Shown here piece by piece: positions 8,820 to 18,801 of a stretch of 64,000 nucleotides of DNA (the first letter of the stretch is position 1; every line of letters starts with the position of its first letter). A model generated the notes under the pieces. It was not told where the DNA came from, searched no databases, and worked only from the letters and a program-made list of their open reading frames with translations. Location: NCBI GenBank assembly GCA_050944355.1, contig JBMNQX010000002.1:186001-250000 (forward strand). The letters run 5' to 3'. The stretch is from UBA4285 sp050944355. Lineage in GTDB: Bacteria; Bacillota; Clostridia; Lachnospirales; Lachnospiraceae. The position numbers and the translations under genes were made by a program.

Positions 8820-9902
8820 ATGAAAGCTTACTTGATACTGGAGGACGGAACGATCTTCACAGGAACGTCGATCGGCGCCACGAAGGAAGTAATATCCGAA
8901 ATCGTCTTCAATACTTCGATGACCGGATATCTGGAAGTCCTTACGGACCCGTCGTATGCAGGTCAGGCTGTCACCATGACATATCCTCTGATCGGGAATT
9001 ATGGCATCTGCTATGAGGATATGGAATCAGACAGAGCGTGGCCGGATGGCTTTATCGTCAGGGAACTCTGCCGGGAGCCCAGCAACTTCCGAAGTGCCAA
9101 CACGGTTCAGAATTTTCTGCTGCGGTATGGGATTCCGGGAATCGAAGGAATCGATACCCGTGCGCTCACCCAGATTCTGCGGGAAAAAGGAACCTGCAAC
9201 GGCATGATCACGACGCATCTCCCGGAGAACATGGAAGAGGCGCTGAAAAAAATTCACGAGTACAAGGTCACCGGCGTCGTGCACCGCGTGACGTGCAAAG
9301 AGAAGAAAGTTCTTCCGGGCAGCGGCCCGAAAGTTGCGCTGATGGATTACGGCGCCAAGAAAAATATTGCGAGATCTCTCAACAAAAGAGGATGTGAGGT
9401 CACGATATATCCGGCGTGGACGAAGGCAGAAGAAATTCTGGCGGCCAATCCGGACGGCATCATGCTGAGCAACGGCCCGGGAGATCCGAAGGAATGTGTC
9501 GATGAAATCGCGGAAATCAGGAAGTTATATTCAAGCGACGTACCGATATTTGCGATCTGCCTCGGACATCAGCTGATGGCACTCGCGACAGGAGCTGACA
9601 CGTACAAGCTGAAGTACGGCCACCGCGGGGCAAACCACCCGGTAAAGAATCTGTCGACCGGCAGGGTGTACATTTCAACACAGAATCACGGCTACGCGGT
9701 GGATGAGAAGACGCTCGACCCTGCCGTGTCATCGCCGGCCTGGGTCAATGTCAACGACGGCACCAATGAGGGACTGCAGTACAGAGGAAAGAAGATCTTT
9801 ACCGTTCAGTTCCATCCGGAGGCCTGCGCGGGACCGCAGGACACGGGGTGGCTGTTTGATTCATTTGTCAGGGTTATGAAGGAGGGAAAAGCAGATGCCT
9901 AA
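8820..9902 (+). CDS. carA: Carbamoyl phosphate synthase small (glutaminase) subunit
   Basis: A 360-residue protein that supplies ammonia from glutamine to CarB for carbamoyl phosphate, the precursor of pyrimidines and arginine. The N-terminal CPSase small-chain domain (LEDGTIFTG, TGYLEVLTDPSYAGQ) is followed by a class I glutamine amidotransferase domain: nucleophile Cys247 in ICLGHQL and the catalytic His-x-Glu in QFHPEA. The ATG at 8820 is preferred over an in-frame TTG one codon earlier, because GGAGG lies 9 bases upstream. It overlaps carB by 8 bases, so the two are translationally coupled. Confidence 0.97.
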   Translation: MKAYLILEDGTIFTGTSIGATKEVISEIVFNTSMTGYLEVLTDPSYAGQAVTMTYPLIGNYGICYEDMESDRAWPDGFIVRELCREPSNFRSANTVQNFLLRYGIPGIEGIDTRALTQILREKGTCNGMITTHLPENMEEALKKIHEYKVTGVVHRVTCKEKKVLPGSGPKVALMDYGAKKNIARSLNKRGCEVTIYPAWTKAEEILAANPDGIMLSNGPGDPKECVDEIAEIRKLYSSDVPIFAICLGHQLMALATGADTYKLKYGHRGANHPVKNLSTGRVYISTQNHGYAVDEKTLDPAVSSPAWVNVNDGTNEGLQYRGKKIFTVQFHPEACAGPQDTGWLFDSFVRVMKEGKADA

Positions 9903-12900
9903 GATTGCGGATATCAAGAAGGTTCTGGTGATCGGTTCCGGACCGATTGTCATCGGACAGGCGGCTGAATTCGATTATGCGGGCACTCAGGCGTGCCGTT
10001 CCCTTCATGAAGAAGGAGTTGAGGTCGTTCTTCTGAACTCCAACCCGGCGACGATCATGACGGACAAGGACATCGCGGACGAGGTGTACATTGAGCCGCT
10101 CACGGTCGAGACAGTCGAGAGAATTATCGAGAAAGAAAAGCCGGACAGCATTCTGCCGACGCTCGGCGGACAGGCCGGCCTGAATCTGGCGATGGAAATC
10201 GCGGAGACGGATTTCCTCGAGAAGCACAACTGCCGGCTGATCGGCACGACGGCCCTCACGATCAAGAAGGCGGAAGACCGCCTGATGTTCAAGGAAACCA
10301 TGGAGAAGATCGGCGAGCCGGTTGCCCCGTCGGAAGTCGTTCACGACGTGGAGTCCGGCAAGAAATTTGCCGCCAGGATCGGGTATCCGGTCGTTCTGCG
10401 CCCGGCGTACACGCTGGGCGGTTCCGGCGGCGGCATAGCGCACAACGTCCAGGAACTCGAAGAAATCCTGGCCAACGGTCTCCGTCTGTCCCGCGTGCAC
10501 GAGGTGCTCGTCGAGCGCTCGATCGCCGGATGGAAGGAGATTGAATATGAAGTGATGCGAGACAGCGCCGGCAACTGCATCACCGTCTGCAACATGGAGA
10601 ATATCGATCCGGTCGGAGTTCACACCGGCGACTCAATCGTTGTGGCGCCGAGCCAGACGCTCTCAGACAAAGAATATCAGATGCTTCGCTCATCCGCTCT
10701 GCGCATCATCGACGAGCTGGGTATCACTGGCGGATGCAATGTTCAGTACGCATTGAACCCGGACAGTTTTGAGTACTGTGTCATTGAGGTCAACCCGCGT
10801 GTCAGCCGCTCGTCGGCGCTTGCCTCCAAGGCGACGGGCTATCCGATTGCCAAGGTGGCGGCAAAGATCGCGCTCGGTTTTACGCTCGATGAAATCAAGA
10901 ACGCCATCACCGGCAAGACGTACGCTTCGTTTGAGCCGGCGCTGGACTATGTCGTCGTAAAAATTCCGAGACTGCCGTTTGACAAATTCATCTCCGCGAA
11001 GCGCACGCTGACGACGCAGATGAAGGCGACCGGCGAGGTCATGAGCATCTGCTCGAATTTCGAGGGCGCGCTCATGAAGGCGATCCGTTCCCTGGAGCAG
11101 CATGTGGACAGTCTGATGTCCTATGATTTCTCGAATCTTTCCGACACGGAACTCCTCGAAGATCTGAAGATCGTGGATGACCGCCGGATCTGGAAGATCG
11201 CCGAATGCCTGCGCCGCCGCATGGATCCGGTTCAGCTCCACTCGATCACGAAAATCGACATGTGGTTCATCTACAAGATCCGGAACCTGGTCGAAATGGA
11301 AGACAGGCTTAAGAATGAGCCTCTCACGGAGGATCTTCTGCGCGAAGCAAAGCGCATGGAGTTCCCGGATGAAGTCATTTCTTCCCTGACCGGCCGCAGC
11401 ACGACAGAACTGATTGAACTGCGCAAAGGGTACGGCATCCACCCGGTATTCAAAATCGTAGATACCTGTGCTGCTGAGTTTGCCGCCGCGACGCCGTACT
11501 ATTATTCGATTTACGGAAACCGGGATGATAAGAATGAATCCCGTGAATCCGGAAAAGGACGGAAGAAGATCCTTGTACTGGGGTCAGGCCCGATCCGAAT
11601 CGGGCAGGGCATTGAATTCGACTTCTGCTCGGTTCACTGCACCTGGGCCTTCAGGAAGATGGGGTACGAGACCATCATCATCAACAACAACCCGGAGACA
11701 GTTTCGACTGACTTCGACATCGCGGACCGCCTGTACTTCGAGCCGCTGACAGCGGAAGACGTAAAGGCCGTGGTCGATATTGAGAAGCCGGACGGCGCCG
11801 TCGTTCAGTTCGGCGGCCAGACAGCCATCAAACTGACACAGGATCTGATGAAGATGGGCGTCCCGATCCTCGGCACTTCCGCAAAGGATGTCGACGCGGC
11901 TGAGGACCGCGAGCTGTTTGACGAGATACTGCAGCAGACGCAGATTCCCAGAGCAAAGGGAGCTACCGTCTACACCACCGAGGAAGCGATCAAAGTGGCA
12001 AATGAGCTGGGATATCCGGTGCTCGTGCGCCCGTCCTACGTTCTGGGCGGCCAGGGTATGCAGATCGCCGTCTCCGACGAAGACATCACCGCTTACATGG
12101 CAGTCATAAACCGCTACAAACAGGATCACCCGATCCTCATTGACAAATATCTGATGGGCAAGGAAATCGAGGTCGACGCGGTGTGCGACGGCCAGGATAT
12201 CCTGATCCCCGGCATCATGGAACATATTGAGCGTGCCGGCATCCATTCCGGCGACTCGATTTCGGTTTATCCGGCGCAGGATCTGGGCGACAAGATTGAG
12301 AAGAAGATCGTCGAGGACACGGAAAAACTGGCGAGAGCTCTGCATGTCAAGGGCATGATCAATATCCAGTTCATCGATTACCACGATCAGGTCTATGTCA
12401 TCGAGGTCAACCCGCGTTCGAGCCGCACGGTGCCGTATATCAGCAAAGTGACCGGCATTCCGATTGTGCCGCTCGCCACGCAGGTCATTATGGGCAAGAC
12501 CATCCGCGATCTCGGATATCGACCGGGCCTGCAGAAGAAAGCCGATTATTACGCGATCAAGATGCCGGTGTTCTCGTTCGAGAAGATCCGCGGCGCGGAT
12601 ATCTCACTGGGACCGGAGATGAAGAGTACCGGCGAGTGTCTGGGCATTTCAAAGAACTTTGACGAGGCGCTCTACAAGGCTTTCCTTGGCGCCGGCATTC
12701 GTCTGCCGAAGCACAAGCAGATCATCATGACGCTGCGCGATGCGGACAAAGAGGACGGCGTCGACATTGCTCAGAGATTTGAAAAGCTCGGCTATAAGAT
12801 CTACGCGTCCCGCGGCACCGCGAAGGTGCTGCAGGAGCACGGCGTCCATGCCATCCGGGTAAACAAGATCGGACAGGAAGCGCCGACTCTGCTCGACCTG

Positions 12901-13143
12901 ATTCTGACGCACAAGATCGATCTTGTCATCGACACGCCGGAAAGCGGCATTGAGCACGCAAGAGACGGATTTATCATCCGCCGCACGGCCATTGAGACCG
13001 GCGTTCACTGCCTGACGAGCCTTGACACGGCACACGCTCTGATCAGTTCGCTCGAGCACGCATTTGCCAGCAATGAACTCTCGATCATCGACATTGCGAA
13101 AGTTGACCAGAGAGCGGAGATGGAACACGAAGCGGCTGAATAA
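9895..13143 (+). CDS. carB: Carbamoyl phosphate synthase large subunit
   Basis: A 1082-residue protein with the full CarB plan: two homologous halves, each with a pre-ATP-grasp and an ATP-grasp domain (VLVIGSGPIVIGQAAEFDY near residue 10 and VLGSGPIRIGQGIEFDF near 560), an oligomerisation region between them, and a C-terminal MGS-like allosteric domain (about residues 940-1075). It makes carbamoyl phosphate from bicarbonate, ATP and the ammonia released by CarA. The start overlaps the end of carA. A bidirectional terminator follows. Confidence 0.97.
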   Translation: MPKIADIKKVLVIGSGPIVIGQAAEFDYAGTQACRSLHEEGVEVVLLNSNPATIMTDKDIADEVYIEPLTVETVERIIEKEKPDSILPTLGGQAGLNLAMEIAETDFLEKHNCRLIGTTALTIKKAEDRLMFKETMEKIGEPVAPSEVVHDVESGKKFAARIGYPVVLRPAYTLGGSGGGIAHNVQELEEILANGLRLSRVHEVLVERSIAGWKEIEYEVMRDSAGNCITVCNMENIDPVGVHTGDSIVVAPSQTLSDKEYQMLRSSALRIIDELGITGGCNVQYALNPDSFEYCVIEVNPRVSRSSALASKATGYPIAKVAAKIALGFTLDEIKNAITGKTYASFEPALDYVVVKIPRLPFDKFISAKRTLTTQMKATGEVMSICSNFEGALMKAIRSLEQHVDSLMSYDFSNLSDTELLEDLKIVDDRRIWKIAECLRRRMDPVQLHSITKIDMWFIYKIRNLVEMEDRLKNEPLTEDLLREAKRMEFPDEVISSLTGRSTTELIELRKGYGIHPVFKIVDTCAAEFAAATPYYYSIYGNRDDKNESRESGKGRKKILVLGSGPIRIGQGIEFDFCSVHCTWAFRKMGYETIIINNNPETVSTDFDIADRLYFEPLTAEDVKAVVDIEKPDGAVVQFGGQTAIKLTQDLMKMGVPILGTSAKDVDAAEDRELFDEILQQTQIPRAKGATVYTTEEAIKVANELGYPVLVRPSYVLGGQGMQIAVSDEDITAYMAVINRYKQDHPILIDKYLMGKEIEVDAVCDGQDILIPGIMEHIERAGIHSGDSISVYPAQDLGDKIEKKIVEDTEKLARALHVKGMINIQFIDYHDQVYVIEVNPRSSRTVPYISKVTGIPIVPLATQVIMGKTIRDLGYRPGLQKKADYYAIKMPVFSFEKIRGADISLGPEMKSTGECLGISKNFDEALYKAFLGAGIRLPKHKQIIMTLRDADKEDGVDIAQRFEKLGYKIYASRGTAKVLQEHGVHAIRVNKIGQEAPTLLDLILTHKIDLVIDTPESGIEHARDGFIIRRTAIETGVHCLTSLDTAHALISSLEHAFASNELSIIDIAKVDQRAEMEHEAAE

Positions 13144-13181
13144 ACGCCGCATTTGAACGGATATACAACATCAGACCAAAA

Positions 13182-13215
13182 AGGGCGCTGCACGAATTGA
13201 CTTGTGCAGCGCTCT
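13182..13215. terminator. Bidirectional terminator between carB and the response regulator
   Basis: A 12-bp stem (AGGGCGCTGCAC / GTGCAGCGCTCT) with a 10-base loop. T-rich sequence follows on the plus strand and AAAA precedes it, so it can serve both converging genes. Confidence 0.75.
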
Positions 13216-13281
13216 TGTTCTTTGTTCCCGTCCATACGGACGATTTGTTTTTCAGTTTGATTTAAGTGTCTTTCGGAATGT

Positions 13282-14799
13282 TCAGCTTTTCTGCTTTTTT
13301 TCCTTGATCTGCTCGGCGTACATGCTCGGCGTTATACCGGTTTTTTTGCGGAAGAGCTGTGAAAAGTACTGCGGGTTGTTGCCAAACCCGATTTTTTCGG
13401 CGACGTCTGAGATCAGAGCGTTCGGGTTGTTCTCAATGATTTTCTGAGCCCGGCTGATACGCAGATCTGTCAGATATGCCGAGAATTTCTGGCCCATTTC
13501 CTGGTGAAATTTGCGGGAGACATAATCGACGTTCATATACAGATACTGCTCGCAGATATATTTGAGTGTGAGCAGCGGGTTGTCTAAGTTGCGGCTGACA
13601 TAGTCGCAGATTCGCTCGGTCAGACTGGATTCACTGGAGGATGACTTGCGGTGCTGCTGCAGAACTTTTGAGATCTGGGCACTGATTTTGCTGTGCAGGG
13701 CGTCGATGTTCTCCTCGTTTTCAATGGTCTTCAGCCATTCAACCATCTCATAGCTTTCCGAGCTGTCATTTGCGGTTTTGAGCAGAAAGCTGACGGCGAT
13801 CTGACGGCAGAGCACTGGATCGGAAATGGAATCAAACACGGCGATCAGATTTTTTTCGTCTTCCGGAGTGCCGTTTTTCGCCTGATTGTAGAGAGCTTCG
13901 ATCTGAGGCATGAGACCTGTGTAATTGATTTCAAGGAACGGTTTGAAATTATTGATGTAGTAAAAACTCCCGTAGCGGCGGATTTTGCTGATCAGAACCT
14001 CGATCAGCTCCTTTCCGTTCGGTATCAGGGTATCTTCCCACTCAAGAGTCGCAGATCCGAAGTCTCCCTTCACGCGCTTAAGAAAATCGGTCACATATCC
14101 GCTTTCCATCTTTGGGTCGGAATACATCAGCATGTAGGTATTGCGCACATACAGAGAGTAGAGTGTTATCTGCGGCATGCGTTTTGTATATTCTTCTTTG
14201 AGCGCGGCCAGGAATGATTCGAGTTTTTCCTGCGGCAGATAATAAATATAAAAAAGCCGGAATGCATTGTGACTGAAATCAAAGTATGCTTCGTACTGAC
14301 TTGTGAGGTTCTCGATCGGCTGATCCCGGAACATCGCTTCGTTGATGATTGAGGCCATGACGCCCTGACGTGCGACGTTGTTCAGCTGGAACACTTCGTT
14401 GTCGACCGGATGACTTTCCTTTGCCTTGCGGGCATCTGACAGCGCTTCTTTTGCCGCCTGTGCGATATCGTCTTTGCTGCAGGGCTTGAGGAGATAATGC
14501 CGTACCCCGTATTTCATGCTCTGCTGGGCATACTCAAATTCGCTGTATCCTGACAGAATGATGAATTGTGTGTCCAGATGGAGCTCCGCGCAGTTGCGGA
14601 TGAGGTCCAGCCCGCTCATGCCCGGCATACGAATATCAGCGATGACCACGTCCGGCGGATCTTCTGTGATCGCCGTCAGAGCGTCGACACCGTTGCTGTA
14701 TGTCCCGCAAAGCGATGCTCCAAGTGATTCCCAGTCGATCATTTTCGATATGCCTTCAAGAATAATCGGCTCATCGTCTACTATCATTATTTTCTGCAT
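13282..14799 (-). CDS. YesN-like response regulator (REC + AraC HTH)
   Basis: A 505-residue response regulator. The N-terminal receiver domain has the acidic pair (VDDEP) and phospho-acceptor Asp55 in IADIRMPGMSG. A long middle region follows, then a C-terminal AraC-type double helix-turn-helix (YISRAQKIIENNPN-like, ISDVAEKIGFGNNPQYFSQLFRKKTGITPSMY). I chose the start at MQKIMIVDDEP: AGGAG precedes it and the receiver domain begins there; the longer frame adds 30 unlikely residues. The gene follows the sensor kinase by 4 bases on the same strand. It likely activates the adjacent oligosaccharide-transport genes. Confidence 0.92.
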   Translation of the reverse strand: MQKIMIVDDEPIILEGISKMIDWESLGASLCGTYSNGVDALTAITEDPPDVVIADIRMPGMSGLDLIRNCAELHLDTQFIILSGYSEFEYAQQSMKYGVRHYLLKPCSKDDIAQAAKEALSDARKAKESHPVDNEVFQLNNVARQGVMASIINEAMFRDQPIENLTSQYEAYFDFSHNAFRLFYIYYLPQEKLESFLAALKEEYTKRMPQITLYSLYVRNTYMLMYSDPKMESGYVTDFLKRVKGDFGSATLEWEDTLIPNGKELIEVLISKIRRYGSFYYINNFKPFLEINYTGLMPQIEALYNQAKNGTPEDEKNLIAVFDSISDPVLCRQIAVSFLLKTANDSSESYEMVEWLKTIENEENIDALHSKISAQISKVLQQHRKSSSSESSLTERICDYVSRNLDNPLLTLKYICEQYLYMNVDYVSRKFHQEMGQKFSAYLTDLRISRAQKIIENNPNALISDVAEKIGFGNNPQYFSQLFRKKTGITPSMYAEQIKEKKQKS

Positions 14800-14803
14800 T
14801 GCA

Positions 14804-16624
14804 TCAGCTCCTGTCTGTCTGATTATCCTGTTCTGCCGGCGCCGTCTGGTACGGAATCCGCATGGAAGCGACAGCAAAACCATCTTCATTGGTAAGACTC
14901 AGACCATAAGAATCACCAAACAGCAGGTGAATCCGCGTCTGAATATTGAGCAGCCCGATCCCGAATCCGTGTCCCTTTCTTTCCTTCGGGAGACTGTCCT
15001 GTTTTTTCTGCAGCTTGTCGAGGAGATCATCCTCGAAGACAGAACCGTCATTTTTCACGCGGCAGATGAGGCAGGTTCCGTCGTGGAGAGCCTCAACGGT
15101 GATGTGACAGGTGTCAATTGTCTCCTCCAAACCATATTTTATCGCATTTTCCACGAGAGGCTGAAGAGAAAGTGTGGGAATCAGCGCCTCGTCAATTCCG
15201 TCCTGAACGGCAAATGTGAAAACAAGCCGGTTGTTGTAGCGGATTTCCTGAATCGTGATATAGGACTGGATCAGGGACAGTTCTTCCCGCAGCGGTATCA
15301 GTGATTTGTGAGAAGAGAGCGTCGCGCGGAGCATCTTGCCGAGAGACTCAGCCATGAGGGCGATCTCTTCGCTCCCGGAAAGCTGTGCTTTCCAGTAAAT
15401 CGTGTCAAGAGTATTGTAGAGGAAGTGCGGGTTGATCTGCGACTCGAGCGCCCGGATCTGGGCTTCCCGGTACAGAATTTCGTTTTTATAGTTCTGATCG
15501 ATCAGCGTTGTGATCTGCGTCGTCATGTTGTCGAACTGTCTGTGCAGAACCCCGATTTCATCCGTGCGCGTGCTGTAGTCGGGCATGCCCTCAGGGATGG
15601 GTTTCTGCTGTGAGAAAGCGTTGATTTTTTCTACGAGCCGGTCGATGTGAATCAATATAGAATCGACCAGCCTGTCCGTTACCTGCAGCAGAATAAGAAC
15701 GCCGATCAGGATTACGCAGAAAATCAGAATCACCGTGCGGTACAGGTTGCTCGTGATTTCATCGTATGGAATAAAGGCGGCGATGGTGAAATCGGTGTAA
15801 TCGGGAACATACGAGCAGGCAGCGAAGTAATTGTGACCTTCGATATTGACTCGCTCGTAATCTCCCGGCTGCATATGCCGGATTTCGTCCGGCACGGATG
15901 ACACGTCACCGGACAGATTGGCGCGGGTGGCGCCCTTATAATTCAGGACTGTGTTGTACTGACCGAAAGTACGGATGATGATGTCCGATTCTTCCAGCAG
16001 ATCAGACACATTCAGCGCGATGATGACACAGCCCAGATCTTCAAGTGACAGATTATCTATTTTTCTGATTTCCCGGACCAGATACAGATATCCGGAGTCC
16101 TCAGATCCCATCACCCAGACGGGAGAACCTTCTTCGTCGGCAGCGCTGTTTTCCGCGGAATGCAGAATGGACAAGTCAATCTCTTTCGTGTACGAACTTG
16201 TGGTGAAGATATTGTCACCGGCACTGATGGCTATGTATGCGATCGCACCGCGGTTTGAATCGTACATAGAGAGAAGATACGAAGTCAGTGTGTTGTACAC
16301 AGACGAAATCGTTCTCGAATCCGGATTCTCCGAGTCATGAAGGGTTGTCAGCGCTTCCTGTACCAGCGACGATGCGAGTATTGTGTAGGAGAGATTTTCC
16401 GTCTGCTGCAGCTTGTTGCGGATAGAAGAACCGGTGAAGTTCAGGTTCGCGGCAAACGAGCGGTACGATACCTTGTCATAGGCAGACGCCATAAGACGAT
16501 AGCAGGCAGTGAACAGCAGAATGACAACAAGAGAGTACATCAGAAGAATAGACAGAAATTTCCTTCTGAGCGGCATATTTGTTATTTTCTGCCTCAACCT
16601 GCTTTTTTCCCTGTTCTTCGTCAT
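14804..16624 (-). CDS. YesM-like sensor histidine kinase
   Basis: A 606-residue membrane sensor. A transmembrane segment lies near residues 25-47, followed by an extracytoplasmic domain of about 240 residues, a second transmembrane segment near 290-312, a HAMP-like linker, the His_kinase domain with the NPHFLYNTLD phosphorylation motif near residue 400, and a HATPase domain ending in GFGIGLLNIQTRIHLLFG. This is the YesM/LytS-type architecture used for sugar sensing. It is paired with the response regulator immediately downstream. GAGG precedes the start. The uracil permease gene ends 35 bases upstream on the same strand with no terminator visible. Confidence 0.92.
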   Translation of the reverse strand: MTKNREKSRLRQKITNMPLRRKFLSILLMYSLVVILLFTACYRLMASAYDKVSYRSFAANLNFTGSSIRNKLQQTENLSYTILASSLVQEALTTLHDSENPDSRTISSVYNTLTSYLLSMYDSNRGAIAYIAISAGDNIFTTSSYTKEIDLSILHSAENSAADEEGSPVWVMGSEDSGYLYLVREIRKIDNLSLEDLGCVIIALNVSDLLEESDIIIRTFGQYNTVLNYKGATRANLSGDVSSVPDEIRHMQPGDYERVNIEGHNYFAACSYVPDYTDFTIAAFIPYDEITSNLYRTVILIFCVILIGVLILLQVTDRLVDSILIHIDRLVEKINAFSQQKPIPEGMPDYSTRTDEIGVLHRQFDNMTTQITTLIDQNYKNEILYREAQIRALESQINPHFLYNTLDTIYWKAQLSGSEEIALMAESLGKMLRATLSSHKSLIPLREELSLIQSYITIQEIRYNNRLVFTFAVQDGIDEALIPTLSLQPLVENAIKYGLEETIDTCHITVEALHDGTCLICRVKNDGSVFEDDLLDKLQKKQDSLPKERKGHGFGIGLLNIQTRIHLLFGDSYGLSLTNEDGFAVASMRIPYQTAPAEQDNQTDRS

Positions 16625-16659
16625 ATACGCCTCATTTCATCCATGACAAATGCACAGCG

Positions 16660-18057
16660 TCACATTTTCCGCTCTGACTCTTTTACCTCACTGAGTGTCT
16701 CGCCCTGGGCTGCTTCGAAGTCGACGCCGGTTTTGTTTGGCTCGTCGTTGTCAAAATTGTAGTCCTTGCCCGGCAGAATTGCGTTCAGAATGATTCCAAC
16801 AAGTGATCCGACCGCGATTCCGGAGAAGCTGATTGTAACACTGCCAAGCGTCAGATCGATTGCGCCGGCTGTTGAATAGTTGATACCGATCGAGAGGACC
16901 AGAATCAGCGCGGCGATAATGACATTGCGGCTCTTGCTGAAGTCTACCTGTGTCTCCACGATGTTGCGCACGCCGACGGCGGAGATCATGCCATATAGAA
17001 CGAGAGAAATGCCTCCCATGGTTGCGGCCGGCATGACTTCAATGATCGCCGCGAATTTCGGGCAGAACGAGAGCAGAATCGCCAGAACGGCGGTAATTCT
17101 TATGACCATCGGATCATAAACCTTTGTCAGGGTGAGGACACCTGTGTTTTCGCCGTATGTCGTGTTGGCCGGCGCGCCGAAAAGCGACGCAATAATTGTC
17201 GCAAGGCCGTCTCCTGTAAGTGTTCTGTGAAGACCCGGATCCTTTATGAAATTCTTTCCGACCGTCGAGGAAATGGCGGAAATGTCTCCGATGTGTTCCA
17301 TCATGGTCGCGAAAGCGATTGGAACGATTGTGATGGCGGATGTCACGAGCAGACCGGTGTTGATGTTCCCGCTCGTGAAAATGGAAAATACGGTGCGGCT
17401 GTAGTCGATGGGATTGCCGAACCATTTTGCTTCCAGTACCGGCGTGAAATCGATCAGTCCGGCGATGGCAGCGGCGATATAGGAACCGATGACGCCGAGG
17501 ATAACCGGGATGACTTTGATCATTCCGATGCCCCAGATGTTGCAGATGACGATGATCACGATGGCGATGAGAGCAATCCACCAGTTGGATGAGCAGTTGT
17601 CAATCGCTGATTTCGAGAGATTCAGGCCGATTGCAATGATGATCGGCCCGGTGACAATCGGCGGAAAATACCGCATGACTTTATTCGCCGTGAACAGCTT
17701 GAAGAGTAAAGCCAGAAGCAGATAGAGCACACCGGAGCAAGCCACGCCGAAGCAGGCGTACGGAAGAAGGTCCGCCTCGCCGTTCGGGGCGATTGCCGCG
17801 TATCCGGCCAGAAACGCAAAGGAAGAACCTAAGAATGCCGGCACTTTCCCTTTTGAAAGAAGATGGAACAGCAAGGTTCCGACCCCGGCAAAAAGCAATG
17901 TGTCGCTCACGGAAATGCCTGTGAGCACCGGCACCAGCACGGTGGCGCCGAACATGGCGAACAAGTGCTGAAATGCAAGAATCAGGACTCTTCCCGCACC
18001 CAGCTGTCTCGCGTCATAGATCGGTTCTTCGCCGATCCGGACTTTGGATTTCTGCAT
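16660..18057 (-). CDS. uraA: Uracil permease (nucleobase:cation symporter-2 family)
   Basis: A 465-residue polytopic membrane protein of the UraA/PyrP family. It starts YDARQLGAGRVLILAFQHLFAMFGATVLVPVLTG-like, as uracil permeases do, and carries family motifs such as GENTGVLTLTKVYDP and a string of about 12-14 hydrophobic segments. It imports uracil for salvage. The ATG at 18057 is chosen because GGGGAGGA lies about 6 bases upstream; the longer reading adds MGRKR. Being near carAB makes a regional pyrimidine theme, although carAB is convergent. No terminator separates it from the downstream sensor kinase gene. Confidence 0.9.
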   Translation of the reverse strand: MQKSKVRIGEEPIYDARQLGAGRVLILAFQHLFAMFGATVLVPVLTGISVSDTLLFAGVGTLLFHLLSKGKVPAFLGSSFAFLAGYAAIAPNGEADLLPYACFGVACSGVLYLLLALLFKLFTANKVMRYFPPIVTGPIIIAIGLNLSKSAIDNCSSNWWIALIAIVIIVICNIWGIGMIKVIPVILGVIGSYIAAAIAGLIDFTPVLEAKWFGNPIDYSRTVFSIFTSGNINTGLLVTSAITIVPIAFATMMEHIGDISAISSTVGKNFIKDPGLHRTLTGDGLATIIASLFGAPANTTYGENTGVLTLTKVYDPMVIRITAVLAILLSFCPKFAAIIEVMPAATMGGISLVLYGMISAVGVRNIVETQVDFSKSRNVIIAALILVLSIGINYSTAGAIDLTLGSVTISFSGIAVGSLVGIILNAILPGKDYNFDNDEPNKTGVDFEAAQGETLSEVKESERKM

Positions 18058-18223
18058 ACGTTTCCTCCCCATTGTGACGACAATTTCTTTCTATAACTAT
18101 AAACTTTGAAAAGTATAGAACAAAGGAGTCAAAAAAGAAAGTCTGACAAATCCGAGGGTTTTATTTTAAGAACGGTAGTTTATAATAAACATGACACGAC
18201 TCGTGAAAGAGAGGGTACCATGT

Positions 18224-18637
18224 ATGCGAAAAACGAATCTGCTTCTCAGATGGACTTCTGTATTTTCCATCCTGCTCGGAGTGGTGCTGCTGGCGGCCGG
18301 CATTTGCACGGCGCTTTCATCCCGCAGCGCTGATCTCACAGATGTTCTGGGGATTCTTGAAATTTATCTGAACCGCCTTCTTACCTGGACGGCTGTCCTT
18401 TCTTTCGGAGGATCAGATATGACACTGGCAGCCATCACCGTCGTCTTCGGAATCATTTATCTTCTGCTCGGGGTGAGCGGACTCACCGGACGGCGCTTTC
18501 TGTCTTCCGTCATCGCGCTGGCTCTTATCGTTCTGCTTGTGATCGCAAGCATGCGGGCCGGATTTTCGCTGCTCATCAGCGCGGATTTTCTGCTCCTTGT
18601 TCTCTATTTGATCGGAAGTCTCTCAGTCCGCCGATAA
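18224..18637 (+). CDS. Small four-helix membrane protein, unknown function
   Basis: 137 residues with about four hydrophobic segments (SVFSILLGVVLLAAGICTAL, LTWTAVLSFGG..., LAAITVVFGIIYLLLGVSGL, VIALALIVLLVIASM, FLLLVLYLIGSL). Start at MRKTNLLL, because GAGAGGG lies 8 bases upstream; an in-frame ATG 11 codons earlier has no ribosome site. A TATAAT box at 18181-18186 suits a nearby promoter. It lies between the divergent uracil permease and the first binding lipoprotein. In Bacillus the yes locus carries a membrane protein (YesL) in a comparable place, but I see no clear similarity. Confidence 0.6.
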   Translation: MRKTNLLLRWTSVFSILLGVVLLAAGICTALSSRSADLTDVLGILEIYLNRLLTWTAVLSFGGSDMTLAAITVVFGIIYLLLGVSGLTGRRFLSSVIALALIVLLVIASMRAGFSLLISADFLLLVLYLIGSLSVRR

Positions 18638-18687
18638 TATGTATGGCGATTGTATAAAATGTATGGAAATATTATGTCGTGAAGCAG

Positions 18688-18705
18688 ATAGTAGGTAAAT
18701 TGTTC
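18688..18705 (+). promoter_or_regulatory. Shared transporter element, copy 1
   Basis: ATAGTAGGTAAATTGTTC, about 111 bases before the first lipoprotein start. Near copies at 20399 and 22086 precede the other two transporter units. An inverted TAACCTAC lies at 18761-18768. Candidate binding site for the YesN-like regulator. Confidence 0.5.
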
Positions 18706-18801
18706 AACTTTGTCGCTTTTTTGCGTTTATGAAAACAGAAATCGGTGGTAGAGTATGATGTAACCTACATACTATATAAAATTATCAAAGGGGGAAGAAT
18801 A

